Below, in pieces: positions 16,328 through 25,527 of a stretch of 64,000 nt of DNA. The position numbers and the translations under genes were made by a program. The notes under the pieces are model-generated. The model did no database searches and was not told where the DNA came from. It saw nothing but the letters and a program-made list of their open reading frames with translations. Location of the stretch: NCBI RefSeq assembly GCF_001905655.1, contig NZ_JMHT01000057.1, positions 1-64,000 on the forward strand, read 5' to 3'. Within the stretch, counting starts at the first letter, position 1. Each line of letters starts with the position of its first letter. Source of the DNA: Mycobacterium sp. ST-F2. GTDB taxonomy: Bacteria > Actinomycetota > Actinomycetes > Mycobacteriales > Mycobacteriaceae.

Positions 16328-18414
16328 CCGAAGGACCGGGTGGGCGCCGGGAGAAAATCGTCATCCTCGGCGGTGGGATGGCCGGACTCAGCGCGGCATG
16401 GCGGCTCTCCGAGCCCGGTTGGCAGGACCGCTATGAGTCCATCACCGTCTATCAACGCGGCTGGCGGTTGGGCGGCAAAGGTGCGTCGAGCCGCGGATCG
16501 CACGGGCGCATCGAGGAACACGGACTGCACGTGTGGCTGGGCTGCTACGACAACGCGTTCACCGTACTGCGCGAGTGTTACGGGGAAATCGACAGGGCCG
16601 CAACCGATCCCGCGTGCCCGGTGCTCGACTGGACAGATGCGCTGATTCCCGCCGACACCATCGGTCTGACCGAGCAATGGGGCGACGACTGGCTGGTGTG
16701 GCTGGGCAGATTCACCCGCAACGACGAGTTGCCCGGGGAGCCCGACCTGACCGGTCGCGAGATGACCGTCCCGGGCTTTCTCCACCGCGCCATCCGGATG
16801 CTGCTCGACTTCGCCGACTCGATCAGCGGCGATGGACCGGTCGGCCTGGTGCTGTCGACGTCACCGGACGCCAAGGCCGGAACCAATTGGGGGCAGGTCC
16901 TGCGCGCCGGTCTCACCGCAGCGCTGCTCGCGTTGTTCGAACCGCAGGTCACAAACGAGTCCCCCACCGAACTTCTCGACAAGGTGCTCGAAAACCTCAG
17001 GGAGACACTCGATTACGACGGCCGTGCCGATCACCACCGGGCCTGGCTCCTGGTGTCGATGGTGACAGCCACCATCCGCGGGATGTTCGTCGACAAGGTC
17101 GCCACCGATCCCCGCGGTTTCAAGTCCCTCAACGACGAGGACTTCACCGACTGGATCATGCGGCACGGCGCACATCCGGACGTGCTCGGTTTCCCGCTGC
17201 TGCGCGGCCTGTACGACTTTGTGTTCGGTCACGTGGAGGGCGATCATGACCGGCCCCAGATGGGCGCCGGCACAGCGGTTTTCCTCATCGGCCTGGCCCT
17301 GTTCCAGTACCGCGGATCGATCTTCTGGAAGATGACGGCCGGGATGGGCGACGTCATCATCGCGCCCATGTATCAGGCACTGCGCCGTCGCGGTGTGACG
17401 TTCGAGTTCTTTCACCGCGTCGACGGTCTGCATCTCGATGAGCGGCGCCAGGTGATCGACTCCATCACCATGGGCCGCCAGCTCCGGCTGGCCGACGAAC
17501 GGGCTCAGTACGAGCCGCTGGTCGCCGTCGGCGGTCTGCCGGTGTTCCCGAACGCCCCCGATGTCCGGCAGCTGGCCGAAGCCGACCGGGCCCGGATCAC
17601 CGACTGGCATCTGCTCGAAACCCATTGGGGCCAGGAGACCGACGCCGAACCGCGCCGGCTGCGGCGCGGCGTCGACTTCGACCGGGTGGTCGTCGCAACG
17701 TCCGTCGGCATGCTGCCGTACATCGCCGGCGAACTGATCGACGACCAGCAGGCGTGGCGGGACATGACATCCCGGATCCGCACCGTCGCCACCCAGTCGT
17801 TCCAGCTCTGGCTGCGGCCCGATGAACACACCCTCGGCTGGACCGAACCGGGCATCACCACCAGCGGCTACATCCCGCCGTTCGAGACCTGGGCGTCCAT
17901 GGGCCAGACCCTGTGGGCCGAGCAGTGGCCCGCCGACGACGCACCACGATCCGTCGCCTACTTCTGCGGCACGCTCGCTGCCGAACCTCCACCGCAGCAA
18001 TACGACCCCGACTACCTGCCCCGCCACCGGGCCCGGGTACTCGCCGACGCCGTCCGGCATCTCGACCGCAACGTCGCCATCTACCTGCCCGGCGCCGTCA
18101 CCGACGACGGCTTCGATTGGCACCTGCTGTGCGGGGTGAACGGCGCCACCGGAGCCGCCGCGCTGGCCACCCAGCACGTCAGCGTCAATGTCGATCCGTC
18201 AGATCGGTACGTGCAGTCGGTGCCCGGCAGCGACCGGTACCGGCTGCGGCCCGACGAGAGCGGCTACGACAACGTCGTGTTGTGCGGGGACTGGACCGAC
18301 TGCGGCTGGAACGCCGGCTGCATCGAAGCAGCCGTGATCTCCGGCCTGCAGGCGGCCAACGCCCTGCGCGGCCGCGGCCGCTTCCACCGGATCAGGGGTT
18401 GGCACCTGCCGTAG
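16324..18414 (+). CDS. FAD-dependent phytoene-desaturase-like oxidoreductase
   Basis: A 696-residue flavoprotein. The Rossmann dinucleotide fold is at the N-terminus (KIVILGGGMAGLSAAWRLSE, about residues 11-30), followed by the RGWRLGGKGASSR loop typical of amine-oxidase/phytoene-desaturase enzymes, and a C-terminal FAD-contacting end (NVVLCGDWTDCGWNAGCIEA). It is longer than classical CrtI (about 500 aa). Relatives include carotenoid desaturases and other isoprenoid oxidoreductases. GTG 16324 overlaps the cyclase stop by 4 bp, making it the last gene of the operon. With a polyprenyl synthase encoded across the divergent promoter, an isoprenoid substrate is a reasonable inference. Confidence 0.85.
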   Translation: MTEGPGGRREKIVILGGGMAGLSAAWRLSEPGWQDRYESITVYQRGWRLGGKGASSRGSHGRIEEHGLHVWLGCYDNAFTVLRECYGEIDRAATDPACPVLDWTDALIPADTIGLTEQWGDDWLVWLGRFTRNDELPGEPDLTGREMTVPGFLHRAIRMLLDFADSISGDGPVGLVLSTSPDAKAGTNWGQVLRAGLTAALLALFEPQVTNESPTELLDKVLENLRETLDYDGRADHHRAWLLVSMVTATIRGMFVDKVATDPRGFKSLNDEDFTDWIMRHGAHPDVLGFPLLRGLYDFVFGHVEGDHDRPQMGAGTAVFLIGLALFQYRGSIFWKMTAGMGDVIIAPMYQALRRRGVTFEFFHRVDGLHLDERRQVIDSITMGRQLRLADERAQYEPLVAVGGLPVFPNAPDVRQLAEADRARITDWHLLETHWGQETDAEPRRLRRGVDFDRVVVATSVGMLPYIAGELIDDQQAWRDMTSRIRTVATQSFQLWLRPDEHTLGWTEPGITTSGYIPPFETWASMGQTLWAEQWPADDAPRSVAYFCGTLAAEPPPQQYDPDYLPRHRARVLADAVRHLDRNVAIYLPGAVTDDGFDWHLLCGVNGATGAAALATQHVSVNVDPSDRYVQSVPGSDRYRLRPDESGYDNVVLCGDWTDCGWNAGCIEAAVISGLQAANALRGRGRFHRIRGWHLP

Positions 18415-18419
18415 CCGGA

Positions 18420-18968
18420 TCAGTGCCGTCGACGCTCGCGGTAGGCCGCGACGTGCTGGCGGTTACCGCAGTTCCCGGTGTCGCAGAAGATGCGGGACCG
18501 GTTGCGCGACAGGTCGATCAGCACGGCGGTGCAGTCCGACGCCGCGCACGTCTTGAGCCGGCGCAGTTCACCCGCGCGGATCAGGTCGGCAAGGGCCATC
18601 GCCATCTCCGCGCCCATCCGCTGGGCCAGCGGATCCTGGTCGGCCGCCAGGTGCAGATGCCATTCCGGCATCTCCGGGTGCCGCGTCAGCCAGGGGTTGG
18701 CGCGGGTGTCGCTGAGCAGGGCGTTGACCTGACCGACCACCGCCTCCTCGTCGTCTACCGTGGCCCACAACGCACCGAGGCGCTCCCGGAGTGCCTGTAC
18801 CGCCAGCAGCTCGGCGGCGTCGCGGTCGCGCCGGCCGGTCCAGCCGAACTCGTCCAGGTACACATCGAGGGACGGGAGGTCCGCGAGCTGATCGCCGTCG
18901 ACGCGGTCGCTGTTGATCAACACACACGCCGCACGCAGCGTGAGCTCCGTGTCATGACTGAAATTCAT
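18420..18968 (-). CDS. CGNR zinc-finger protein
   Basis: A 182-residue member of the ABATE/CGNR family of actinobacterial putative transcription regulators. The N-terminal domain carries the stress-related ABATE-like helices. The C-terminus has paired cysteines (CAASDC and FCDTGNCGNRQHVAAYR) forming the CGNR zinc motif. ATG 18968 (MNFSHDTELTLR) is chosen over the upstream extension. It faces the DMT transporter across a 75-bp divergent region, so it may control that gene (inference). It converges with the flavoprotein, 5 bp away. Confidence 0.85.
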   Translation of the reverse strand: MNFSHDTELTLRAACVLINSDRVDGDQLADLPSLDVYLDEFGWTGRRDRDAAELLAVQALRERLGALWATVDDEEAVVGQVNALLSDTRANPWLTRHPEMPEWHLHLAADQDPLAQRMGAEMAMALADLIRAGELRRLKTCAASDCTAVLIDLSRNRSRIFCDTGNCGNRQHVAAYRERRRH

Positions 18969-19043
18969 TTGACTCGTTACACCCACCCTCCGTAGCGTCA
19001 TGACCAATCTCAACTTCACTCATTACATCATCGGAGGTGGCCC

Positions 19044-20066
19044 GTGACTGCGTCGAACGGCACCGCGGCCGGCCACTTCCGGGCCGGCATGATCTTCGCC
19101 GTCACGTCGGCCTTCACCTTCGGGATGGCAGGCGCCCTGGGCAAATCGCTGATCGAGGCCGGCTGGAGCCCCACGGCGGCGGTGGTCGCCCGACTGACCG
19201 GCGGCGCGCTGGTCATGGCCGTCGTCGCGACGCTCCTGCATCGGGGCTGGGTACGCGAGGCCCTGAGCCACAAAGGGACGGTCATCGCGTATGGCGCCAT
19301 CCCGATCGCCGGTGCCCAACTCTGCTACTTCAACGCCGTCACCTATCTGCCGGTCGGCGTGGCGCTGCTGCTCGAATACGCCGCACCCCTGCTGGTGGTC
19401 GGCTGGGTGTGGGCCACGACCCGTCGCCGGCCCAGCACCCTCACGCTGGCCGGTGTCGCGATCGCCATCGCCGGCATCACCCTGGTGCTCGGTCTGGTCG
19501 GGCCCGGCAGCAAGACCGGAGCCCACATCAGCCTGGCCGGAATCGCGTGGGGCATGGGCGCGGCCATCTGCGCCGCCTGTTACTTCGTCATGTCCGACAA
19601 GGCCAGCGCCGACGGCAGCGGTCTGCACTCCCTCACGCTGGCCACCGGCGGCCTGATGGTCGGCGCCGCGGCCGTCGCCCTGCTGGGCCTCTCCGGCGTC
19701 ATGCCGCTCGTGTTCACCAGCCAGGAGACCACGCTGGCGGGGTTGACGACGTCCTGGCTGATCCCCGTGGTGGCGCTCGCCATCGTGCCGACCGCGATGG
19801 CGTACACCTTCGGCATCATGGGCATCGCCCGCCTGCAGCCCCGGTTCGCTTCGCTGGTCGGCCTGTCCGAGGTCATGTTCGCCGTGCTGGCGGCCTGGGC
19901 GCTGCTGGGCGAAGCCGTCACCGGGATCCAATTGCTGGGCGGCGCCGTGGTGCTCGTCGGACTGGCGCTGGCCCGGCAGGGTGACCGCGGCGAGGCCACC
20001 TGGCACGACGACTGGCCGGACAGCCCGGAAGGTTTGCCAGCAGGTCAAACAATTGGCCGTAGCTGA
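19044..20066 (+). CDS. EamA/DMT-superfamily transporter
   Basis: A 340-residue inner-membrane protein with about ten hydrophobic segments arranged as two EamA repeats (for example AGMIFAVTSAFTFGMAGALG and SLAGIAWGMGAAICAACYFV). DMT proteins of this type export amino acids and related metabolites. GTG 19044 has GGAGGT 8 bp upstream. It ends in a soluble tail (WHDDWPDSPEG). The divergent CGNR regulator is its likely controller. The first cutinase starts 9 bp downstream but is probably expressed separately. Confidence 0.9.
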   Translation: MTASNGTAAGHFRAGMIFAVTSAFTFGMAGALGKSLIEAGWSPTAAVVARLTGGALVMAVVATLLHRGWVREALSHKGTVIAYGAIPIAGAQLCYFNAVTYLPVGVALLLEYAAPLLVVGWVWATTRRRPSTLTLAGVAIAIAGITLVLGLVGPGSKTGAHISLAGIAWGMGAAICAACYFVMSDKASADGSGLHSLTLATGGLMVGAAAVALLGLSGVMPLVFTSQETTLAGLTTSWLIPVVALAIVPTAMAYTFGIMGIARLQPRFASLVGLSEVMFAVLAAWALLGEAVTGIQLLGGAVVLVGLALARQGDRGEATWHDDWPDSPEGLPAGQTIGRS

Positions 20067-20075
20067 GCACGGTAT

Positions 20076-20750
20076 GTGAAGATGGCCCGCGTGACCTTGC
20101 TCAGCACGGCGGTCCGAGTGGCCGCAATCGCCGCCACCGTCATCTCCGGAACCGCGCTGCTGCCGTCGGCACCCGCCCAGGCGGACCCCTGCCCGAACAT
20201 CGAGGTGATCTTCGCCCGCGGCACGCACGACGACCCCGGCATGGGCCGCGTCGGCTCGGTCCTCGTCGACGCACTGCAGCCCCTGGTCGGGAGCCGCACC
20301 GTCACCGGCTACGCCGTCGACTACCCGGCGTCCTACGACTTCCTCACCGCACAGGACGGCGCGACGGACGCGCAGAACCGCATCGCCCTGATGGCGCAGC
20401 AGTGCCCCAGCACCAAGATCGTGCTCGGTGGGTACTCGCAGGGCGCCGCGGTGGTCGACATGCTGGCCGGCATTCCTCCGCTGGGCGACCGCATCGGCGA
20501 TGTCGGCTCGGCACCGCCGCTGCCCCCTGAACTCGCGAACCGGGTGGCCGCCGCGGCTGTATTCGGTAACCCTTCGGCCAAGTTCAGCCATCCGCTGAAT
20601 TCCATGGGGCTCTTCGCCAATCGCTCGGTCGACCTGTGCCTGTGGGGCGATCCGATCTGCTCGCGCGGTCGTAACCCGTTCGCGCACAGCCGCTATGAGT
20701 CATCCGACTTCGTGGGGCAGGCCGCGCAGTTCATCGCCTCCCGCGTCTGA
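20076..20750 (+). CDS. secreted cutinase-family serine esterase, paralogue 1
   Basis: A 224-residue exported cutinase-like protein. A Sec signal peptide ends near SAPAQA, and the mature protein starts DPCPNIEVIFARGT. The nucleophile elbow is GGYSQG; the catalytic Asp is in VDLCLWGDPIC and the His in NPFAHSRYE. Conserved cysteines flank these. Mycobacterial cutinase-like proteins hydrolyse esters or lipids at the cell envelope. GTG 20076 or ATG 20082 are both possible without changing the mature product. First of four tandem paralogues. Confidence 0.9.
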   Translation: MKMARVTLLSTAVRVAAIAATVISGTALLPSAPAQADPCPNIEVIFARGTHDDPGMGRVGSVLVDALQPLVGSRTVTGYAVDYPASYDFLTAQDGATDAQNRIALMAQQCPSTKIVLGGYSQGAAVVDMLAGIPPLGDRIGDVGSAPPLPPELANRVAAAAVFGNPSAKFSHPLNSMGLFANRSVDLCLWGDPICSRGRNPFAHSRYESSDFVGQAAQFIASRV

Positions 20751-20806
20751 CCGGCCGCTGAGCGGCTGTCGCGGAGGCACATCCGGAGCCACAGTTAGGA
20801 TTCGGT

Positions 20807-21472
20807 GTGATCATCAGTGCACTGCGCCGGGCCTTCGCCGGCACCGCAACCACCGTAGTCATCGCCGGCATCACCGTCCTGACGCCGCCGTCCCTGGGTG
20901 CCGTCGGCACCGCCACCGCTGCGAACTGCCCCGACATCGAGGTGACGTTCGCCCGCGGTACGTCTGAAGACCCCGGCCTGGGCCGGGTCGGCGGGGCGTT
21001 CGTCAACCAGCTGCGCAACAAGGTCGGCGGTCGCTCGGTGGGGGCGTACGCCGTCGTCTACCCCGCGTCGTATGACTTCCTGGCCGCCGCCGACGGCGCC
21101 AACGATGCCAGCGCCCACATCCAGTGGATGGCCGAGAACTGCCCGGGTACCCGGCAGGTGCTGGGCGGCTACTCGCAGGGCGCGGCAGTGATGGACGTCA
21201 TCGGCGCCATCCCGGTCCCCGGCATCGGCTTCAACAACCCGCTGCCTCCCGAGGCGGCCGGCCATGTCGCGGCCATCGCGGTGTTCGGCAATCCGTCGGC
21301 CAAGCTGGGCCTGCCGTTGACGGCCAGCCCGGTGTGGGGCGGAAAGGTCATCGACCTGTGCAACCCGGGTGACCCGATCTGCCAGACCGACGGGGACAGC
21401 GTGCCCGCGCACAAGTCGTACGCCGGCGGCCCGACCAACGAAGCGGCCAACTTCGTAGCCGGATTGTTGTAG
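20807..21472 (+). CDS. secreted cutinase-family serine esterase, paralogue 2
   Basis: A 221-residue exported cutinase-like protein starting at GTG 20807. It has a hydrophobic signal peptide up to about ATAA, then NCPDIEVTFARGTSEDPG. The serine elbow is GGYSQG, with Asp in DLCNPGDPIC and His in VPAHKSYAGG, so the triad looks complete. It is clearly closer to paralogue 1 than to 3 and 4. The 56-bp gap to the preceding gene shows no obvious hairpin. Confidence 0.92.
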   Translation: MIISALRRAFAGTATTVVIAGITVLTPPSLGAVGTATAANCPDIEVTFARGTSEDPGLGRVGGAFVNQLRNKVGGRSVGAYAVVYPASYDFLAAADGANDASAHIQWMAENCPGTRQVLGGYSQGAAVMDVIGAIPVPGIGFNNPLPPEAAGHVAAIAVFGNPSAKLGLPLTASPVWGGKVIDLCNPGDPICQTDGDSVPAHKSYAGGPTNEAANFVAGLL

Positions 21473-21526
21473 GGCTGGCATCTTTTCTCGACGAGACCGT
21501 CAATTCGCCGGGATACCATCGGATTT

Positions 21527-22192
21527 GTGATCGGCCGCCGTACGTCTGCTGTGCTGATCACCATTCTGACTGTCGCCGCCGCACCAATGTCCGTGGTGCT
21601 CACGGATATTGGCGTGGCGAGCGCCGCCGCCAACTGCGCACCTGCGGAAGTGGTGTTCGCGCGCGGCCGGATGGAGCCGCCCGGCCCTGGACAGGTCGGC
21701 GCGGCCTTCGTCACGGCGCTACGCCAGCTGCGTGGGCCGAATATCACTCTGTACCCGGTGAATTACCCCGCGGACACCCAGGTCGACATGGCCGCCAATG
21801 ACATGAGCCGGCGCGTGCAGTGGCTCGCCCGCAACTGCCCCGCGACCAAGATTGTGCTGGGCGGTTACTCATTGGGCGCGGCCGCCACCGATCTGGTTCT
21901 CGCGGTGCCCATTTCGGCGTTCACCTTCAACAGCCCGTTGCCCAAGGGCGTCGACCAGCACATCGCGGCCGTGGCGCTGTTCGGCAACGGCGCCAACTGG
22001 GCCGTGCCCATCACGGCGTTGAGCCCGACGTACCAGAACCGCACCATCGACCTCTGTCATTCGGACGACCCGGTCTGCAATCCGAGCAGCCCCTACAAAT
22101 GGCGCGCCGAGTGGCAGGACCACCTGGCGCCGGGCTACATCAAGTCCGGCATGGTGAACCAGGCCGCGAAATACGTGGCGGCCCGGCTGTGA
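21527..22192 (+). CDS. secreted cutinase-family serine esterase, paralogue 3
   Basis: A 221-residue exported protein from GTG 21527. The signal peptide ends near ASAA and the mature start is NCAPAEVVFARGR. The nucleophile elbow is GGYSLG, with Leu where paralogues 1 and 2 have Gln. Asp sits in DLCHSDDPVC, and the candidate His is in WQDHLAPGYI, further from the Asp than in paralogues 1 and 2. It shares this variant layout with paralogue 4, defining a second sub-type that may have different substrate preference (inference). Confidence 0.9.
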   Translation: MIGRRTSAVLITILTVAAAPMSVVLTDIGVASAAANCAPAEVVFARGRMEPPGPGQVGAAFVTALRQLRGPNITLYPVNYPADTQVDMAANDMSRRVQWLARNCPATKIVLGGYSLGAAATDLVLAVPISAFTFNSPLPKGVDQHIAAVALFGNGANWAVPITALSPTYQNRTIDLCHSDDPVCNPSSPYKWRAEWQDHLAPGYIKSGMVNQAAKYVAARL

Positions 22193-22212
22193 CCTGCGGC
22201 TAGACTCCAGCC

Positions 22213-22944
22213 ATGGCCATTCGCTCCGTCCTGACGTCCGCTCGATCTGCCGTCGCCACGGCCAGCGCGGCAGCAGCCGTCGCCACTGGACTGTTGGTGT
22301 CGACGACGACGGCTCCCGCGGGAATCGTGGGCGCCGCATCGGCAGACCCGTGCCCCGCCGCGGAAGTGATCTTCGCCCGCGGCCGCTGGGAACCACGGGG
22401 CATCGGACGGGTGGGCACGGCGTTCGTCGACTCGTTGCGCGCCAAGACCCCTCAGAGCGTCGGCGTCTACGCGGTGAACTATCCCGCCAACATCGAAATC
22501 CCGCAGGGCGCCAACGACATCAGCTCACGCGTTCAGGACATGGCGGCGAGGTGTCCCGACACCAAGCTGGTGATCGGCGGCTACTCGCTGGGCGCGGCTT
22601 CCACCGCCATGGCGCTGTCGTCCACCGAGAAGGGGCTCGGATTCAACCGGCCGCTGCCGGCCGGCATGGACTCCCACATCGCCGCAGTCGTGATGTTCGG
22701 CAACGTCACCCGCCGCATGGGTGGCTCCAACATCAGTGCGCTCTACCACGATCGAACCATCGACCAGTGCAACGGCGCCGATCCGATCTGTATGGACGGA
22801 CTGCCACAGACCATCAGTCAGCTGCAGGGCGATTGGTCGAACCACCTGCAGGACGGTTACATCGGGTCGGGCATGGTCGATCAGGCCGCCGACTTCGTCG
22901 CCGCCCGATTGGCGCCAGCGCCGGCATCGGCACCGGCGCCGTAA
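22213..22944 (+). CDS. secreted cutinase-family serine esterase, paralogue 4
   Basis: A 243-residue exported cutinase-like protein from ATG 22213, only 20 bp after paralogue 3. The signal peptide ends near AASA, with mature start DPCPAAEVIFARGR. It has elbow GGYSLG, Asp in DQCNGADPIC and His in WSNHLQDGYI, matching the layout of paralogue 3. A short Ala/Pro tail (APAPASAPAP) ends the protein. It converges with truA, 9 bp away. Confidence 0.9.
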   Translation: MAIRSVLTSARSAVATASAAAAVATGLLVSTTTAPAGIVGAASADPCPAAEVIFARGRWEPRGIGRVGTAFVDSLRAKTPQSVGVYAVNYPANIEIPQGANDISSRVQDMAARCPDTKLVIGGYSLGAASTAMALSSTEKGLGFNRPLPAGMDSHIAAVVMFGNVTRRMGGSNISALYHDRTIDQCNGADPICMDGLPQTISQLQGDWSNHLQDGYIGSGMVDQAADFVAARLAPAPASAPAP

Positions 22945-22953
22945 GCGCTGCGG

Positions 22954-23847
22954 TCAGAGCGTGCGCAGGTCGCGGGTGACGGTGATCCGCGACGCCAGCT
23001 GGTCGTCCGGCGGGTAGTCCACCGACACCAGCGTCAGGCCCCGTGCCGGAGCGGCGGCGTACTCGCTGGACCGGCTGTCGGCCGCCAAAAGGCCTGCGAT
23101 CCAACCGGGTTCACGACGGCCCTCCCCCACGGCGAGCAAGGCACCGACCAACGAGCGCACCATGCTCCAGCAGAAGGCGTCAGCCGTCACGTTGGCGGTG
23201 ACCAGATCACCCGAGCGCCGCCAGTCCAGCCGCTGCAGATCCCGGATGGTCGTCGCACCCTCCCGGAATCGGCAGAACGCGGCAAAATCCTGCAGCCCCA
23301 ACAACTCCTGCGAAGCGGCGTTCATCGCGTCCAGATCCAGCGGCCGCGGCCACGGTGTGATGAACCGGGCCTGTTGCGGCTCAACGCCATACGGCGCCAA
23401 CGACAACCGGTATTCGTAGTGCCGCCGCAACGCCGAGAAGCGGGCATCGAAACCCGGTGCGGCACGGACGATGTCACGCACCCGGACATCCGCGGGCAGG
23501 AACCGCGCGAGCCGACGCACCAACGGCAGAAACTCCGGATCACCGGGCCGCGGTGTGCGCGGATACGCGAAAGCCAGTGCGGCAGAAGGCACATCGACGT
23601 GCGCGACCTGCCCGGTGGCATGGACGCCGGTATCGGTCCGGCCGGCGGTGACCAGGCGCACCGGCTCGCGGAACACCGTCGACAGCGTCTCCTCGATGAC
23701 GCCGGCGACCGTGCGCTGCCCGGCCTGCGGTGCCCAACCGGCGAATTCGGTGCCGTCGTACGAGATATCCAGCCGTAAACGAACGTGCCCGCCATCGGAT
23801 TCGATGGCGGGCACGTCGTTCACAGCGTGATTAGGACTTGGCGTCAT
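22954..23847 (-). CDS. truA: tRNA pseudouridine(38-40) synthase TruA
   Basis: About 297 residues. TruA isomerises uridines 38-40 in the tRNA anticodon arm. The catalytic Asp lies in AGRTDTGVHATGQVAH, and the N-terminal strand LRLDISYDGTEFAGW and C-terminal WSMVRSLVGALLAVGEG are typical. ATG 23847 overlaps the end of rplQ by 17 bp and has GAGG just upstream; GTG 23823 or 23814 would avoid the overlap, so the start is uncertain. It is the last gene of the ribosomal-protein/rpoA string, the usual actinobacterial position. Confidence 0.93.
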   Translation of the reverse strand: MTPSPNHAVNDVPAIESDGGHVRLRLDISYDGTEFAGWAPQAGQRTVAGVIEETLSTVFREPVRLVTAGRTDTGVHATGQVAHVDVPSAALAFAYPRTPRPGDPEFLPLVRRLARFLPADVRVRDIVRAAPGFDARFSALRRHYEYRLSLAPYGVEPQQARFITPWPRPLDLDAMNAASQELLGLQDFAAFCRFREGATTIRDLQRLDWRRSGDLVTANVTADAFCWSMVRSLVGALLAVGEGRREPGWIAGLLAADSRSSEYAAAPARGLTLVSVDYPPDDQLASRITVTRDLRTL

Positions 23848-24412
23848 CCTCGGTCGCCTCAGCCTCAGCGGTCTGAGCGTCGGCGATGCCGGCGTCCTCA
23901 GCCTCTGCCGCGTCAGCCGGAGCCTCTTCGGCGATTGCGGCGTCATCGGCGGCCACAACCTCGGCCTCGGTCTCGTCGGCCGGAGCCGCGGCCTCGGCAG
24001 CCTTGGCCTGAGCGGCGGCCGCGCGACGGGCGCGGTCGGCCTCGGAGACGACGGTCTTCTCCCGGACCAGCTCGATCACGGCCATGGGGGCGTTGTCGCC
24101 CTTGCGGTTCTCGACCTTGATGATGCGGGTGTAGCCGCCCTCGCGGTCCGCGAAGTGCGGTGCGATCTCGGCGAACAGCGTGTGCACCACGTCCTTGTCG
24201 CGGATCTTCTTCATCACCTCGCGCCGGTTGTGCAGCGCGCCCTTCTTGGCGTGGGTGATGAGCTTCTCGGCGTACGGACGCAACGCCCGGGCCTTGGCAT
24301 CGGTGGTCTTGATGCGGCCGTGCTCGAACAGCGAGGTGGCCAGGTTGGCCAGGATCGCCTTCTGGTGCGACGACGACCCGCCGAGGCGAGCACCCTTGGT
24401 GGGTTTGGGCAT
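23831..24412 (-). CDS. rplQ: 50S ribosomal protein L17
   Basis: A 193-residue L17. The first 120 or so residues are the conserved core (MPKPTKGARLGGSSSHQKAI, LFEHGRIKTTDAKARALR). The remainder is a long Ala/Glu/Asp-rich tail (ETEAEVVAADDAAIAEEAP), which makes it much longer than the roughly 125-aa E. coli protein and is typical of mycobacteria. It lies 62 bp after rpoA. Confidence 0.97.
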   Translation of the reverse strand: MPKPTKGARLGGSSSHQKAILANLATSLFEHGRIKTTDAKARALRPYAEKLITHAKKGALHNRREVMKKIRDKDVVHTLFAEIAPHFADREGGYTRIIKVENRKGDNAPMAVIELVREKTVVSEADRARRAAAAQAKAAEAAAPADETEAEVVAADDAAIAEEAPADAAEAEDAGIADAQTAEAEATEDDAKS

Positions 24413-24474
24413 TGCAACTTCTCCTAATTGGGGCCGGCCCCCGTATCAGGTAGGGCCGGGACGGAATCTCTTGT

Positions 24475-25527
24475 TTAGAGCTGTTCGGTTTCGGCGTAGT
24501 CCTGGTCAGCGTCCAGGTCATAGCTGGCGTCGCTGCTCCAGGTGCCGGTGGCCACGTCGTAGCCGGCGACCTGCGACGGGTCGAACGTGGCGGGGCTGTC
24601 CTTGAGCGACAGACCCAGCTGGTGCAGCTTGATCTTGACCTCGTCGATGGACTTCTGGCCGAAGTTACGGATGTCCAGCAGGTCCGACTCGGTACGCGAG
24701 ACCAGCTCGCCGACGGTGTGCACACCCTCACGCTTGAGGCAGTTGTACGACCGCACGGTCAGCTCCAGGTCGTCGATCGGCAGCGCGAACGAGGCGATGT
24801 GGTCTGCCTCGGCCGGCGACGGGCCGATCTCGATGCCTTCGGCCTCGACGTTGAGCTCCCGGGCCAGACCGAACAGCTCGACCAGCGTCTTGCCGGCCGA
24901 AGCCAGGGCGTCACGCGGGGCGATCGAGTTCTTGGTCTCGACATCCAGGATCAGCTTGTCGAAGTCGGTGCGCTGCTCGACGCGGGTGGCCTCCACCTTG
25001 TAGGTGACCTTCAGCACCGGCGAGTAGATCGAGTCGACCGGGATACGGCCGATCTCGGCACCCGAGGCCTTGTTCTGCACGGCGGGGACGTAGCCGCGGC
25101 CACGCTCGACGACGAGCTCGACCTCCAGCTTGCCCTTGTCGTTCAGGGTGGCGATGTGCATGTCCGGGTTGTGGACCGTCACACCGGCCGGGGGCACGAT
25201 GTCACCGGCGGTGACGGCACCCGGGCCCTGCTTGCGCAGGTACATGGTGACCGGCTCGTCCTCTTCCGAGGACACGACCAGGCCCTTGAGGTTCAGGATG
25301 ATGTCGGTGACGTCTTCCTTGACCCCGGGGACCGTGGTGAACTCGTGCAGGACACCGTCGATGCGGATGCTGGTGACCGCTGCGCCCGGGATGGACGACA
25401 GCAGCGTGCGCCGCAGCGAGTTGCCCAGGGTGTAACCGAAGCCCGGCTCCAGCGGCTCGATGGTGAACCGCGACCGGTTCTCGGCCAGCACGTCCTCGGA
25501 CAGGGTGGGTCGCTGAGAGATCAGCAT
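24475..25527 (-). CDS. rpoA: DNA-directed RNA polymerase subunit alpha
   Basis: A 350-residue RpoA. The N-terminal assembly domain has the signature TIEPLEPGFGYTLGNSLRR and the C-terminal DNA/activator-binding domain has LKREGVHTVGELVSRTE and SIDEVKIKLHQLGLSL. The length is as in other mycobacteria. It dimerises to start RNA polymerase assembly. It sits in the conserved order rpsD-rpoA-rplQ, with 91 bp between rpsD and rpoA. Confidence 0.98.
   Translation of the reverse strand: MLISQRPTLSEDVLAENRSRFTIEPLEPGFGYTLGNSLRRTLLSSIPGAAVTSIRIDGVLHEFTTVPGVKEDVTDIILNLKGLVVSSEEDEPVTMYLRKQGPGAVTAGDIVPPAGVTVHNPDMHIATLNDKGKLEVELVVERGRGYVPAVQNKASGAEIGRIPVDSIYSPVLKVTYKVEATRVEQRTDFDKLILDVETKNSIAPRDALASAGKTLVELFGLARELNVEAEGIEIGPSPAEADHIASFALPIDDLELTVRSYNCLKREGVHTVGELVSRTESDLLDIRNFGQKSIDEVKIKLHQLGLSLKDSPATFDPSQVAGYDVATGTWSSDASYDLDADQDYAETEQL

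Noticed and set aside
9050..18414. Family 2 encapsulin locus (polyprenyl synthase as cargo)
   Set aside because: No encapsulin-like shell protein was recognised among the neighbours; the 558- and 192-aa proteins do not look like the HK97 fold by eye.
19023..20687. 554-codon minus-strand open frame
   Set aside because: Antisense to the DMT transporter and cutinase 1; repetitive Gly/Asp/Arg composition.
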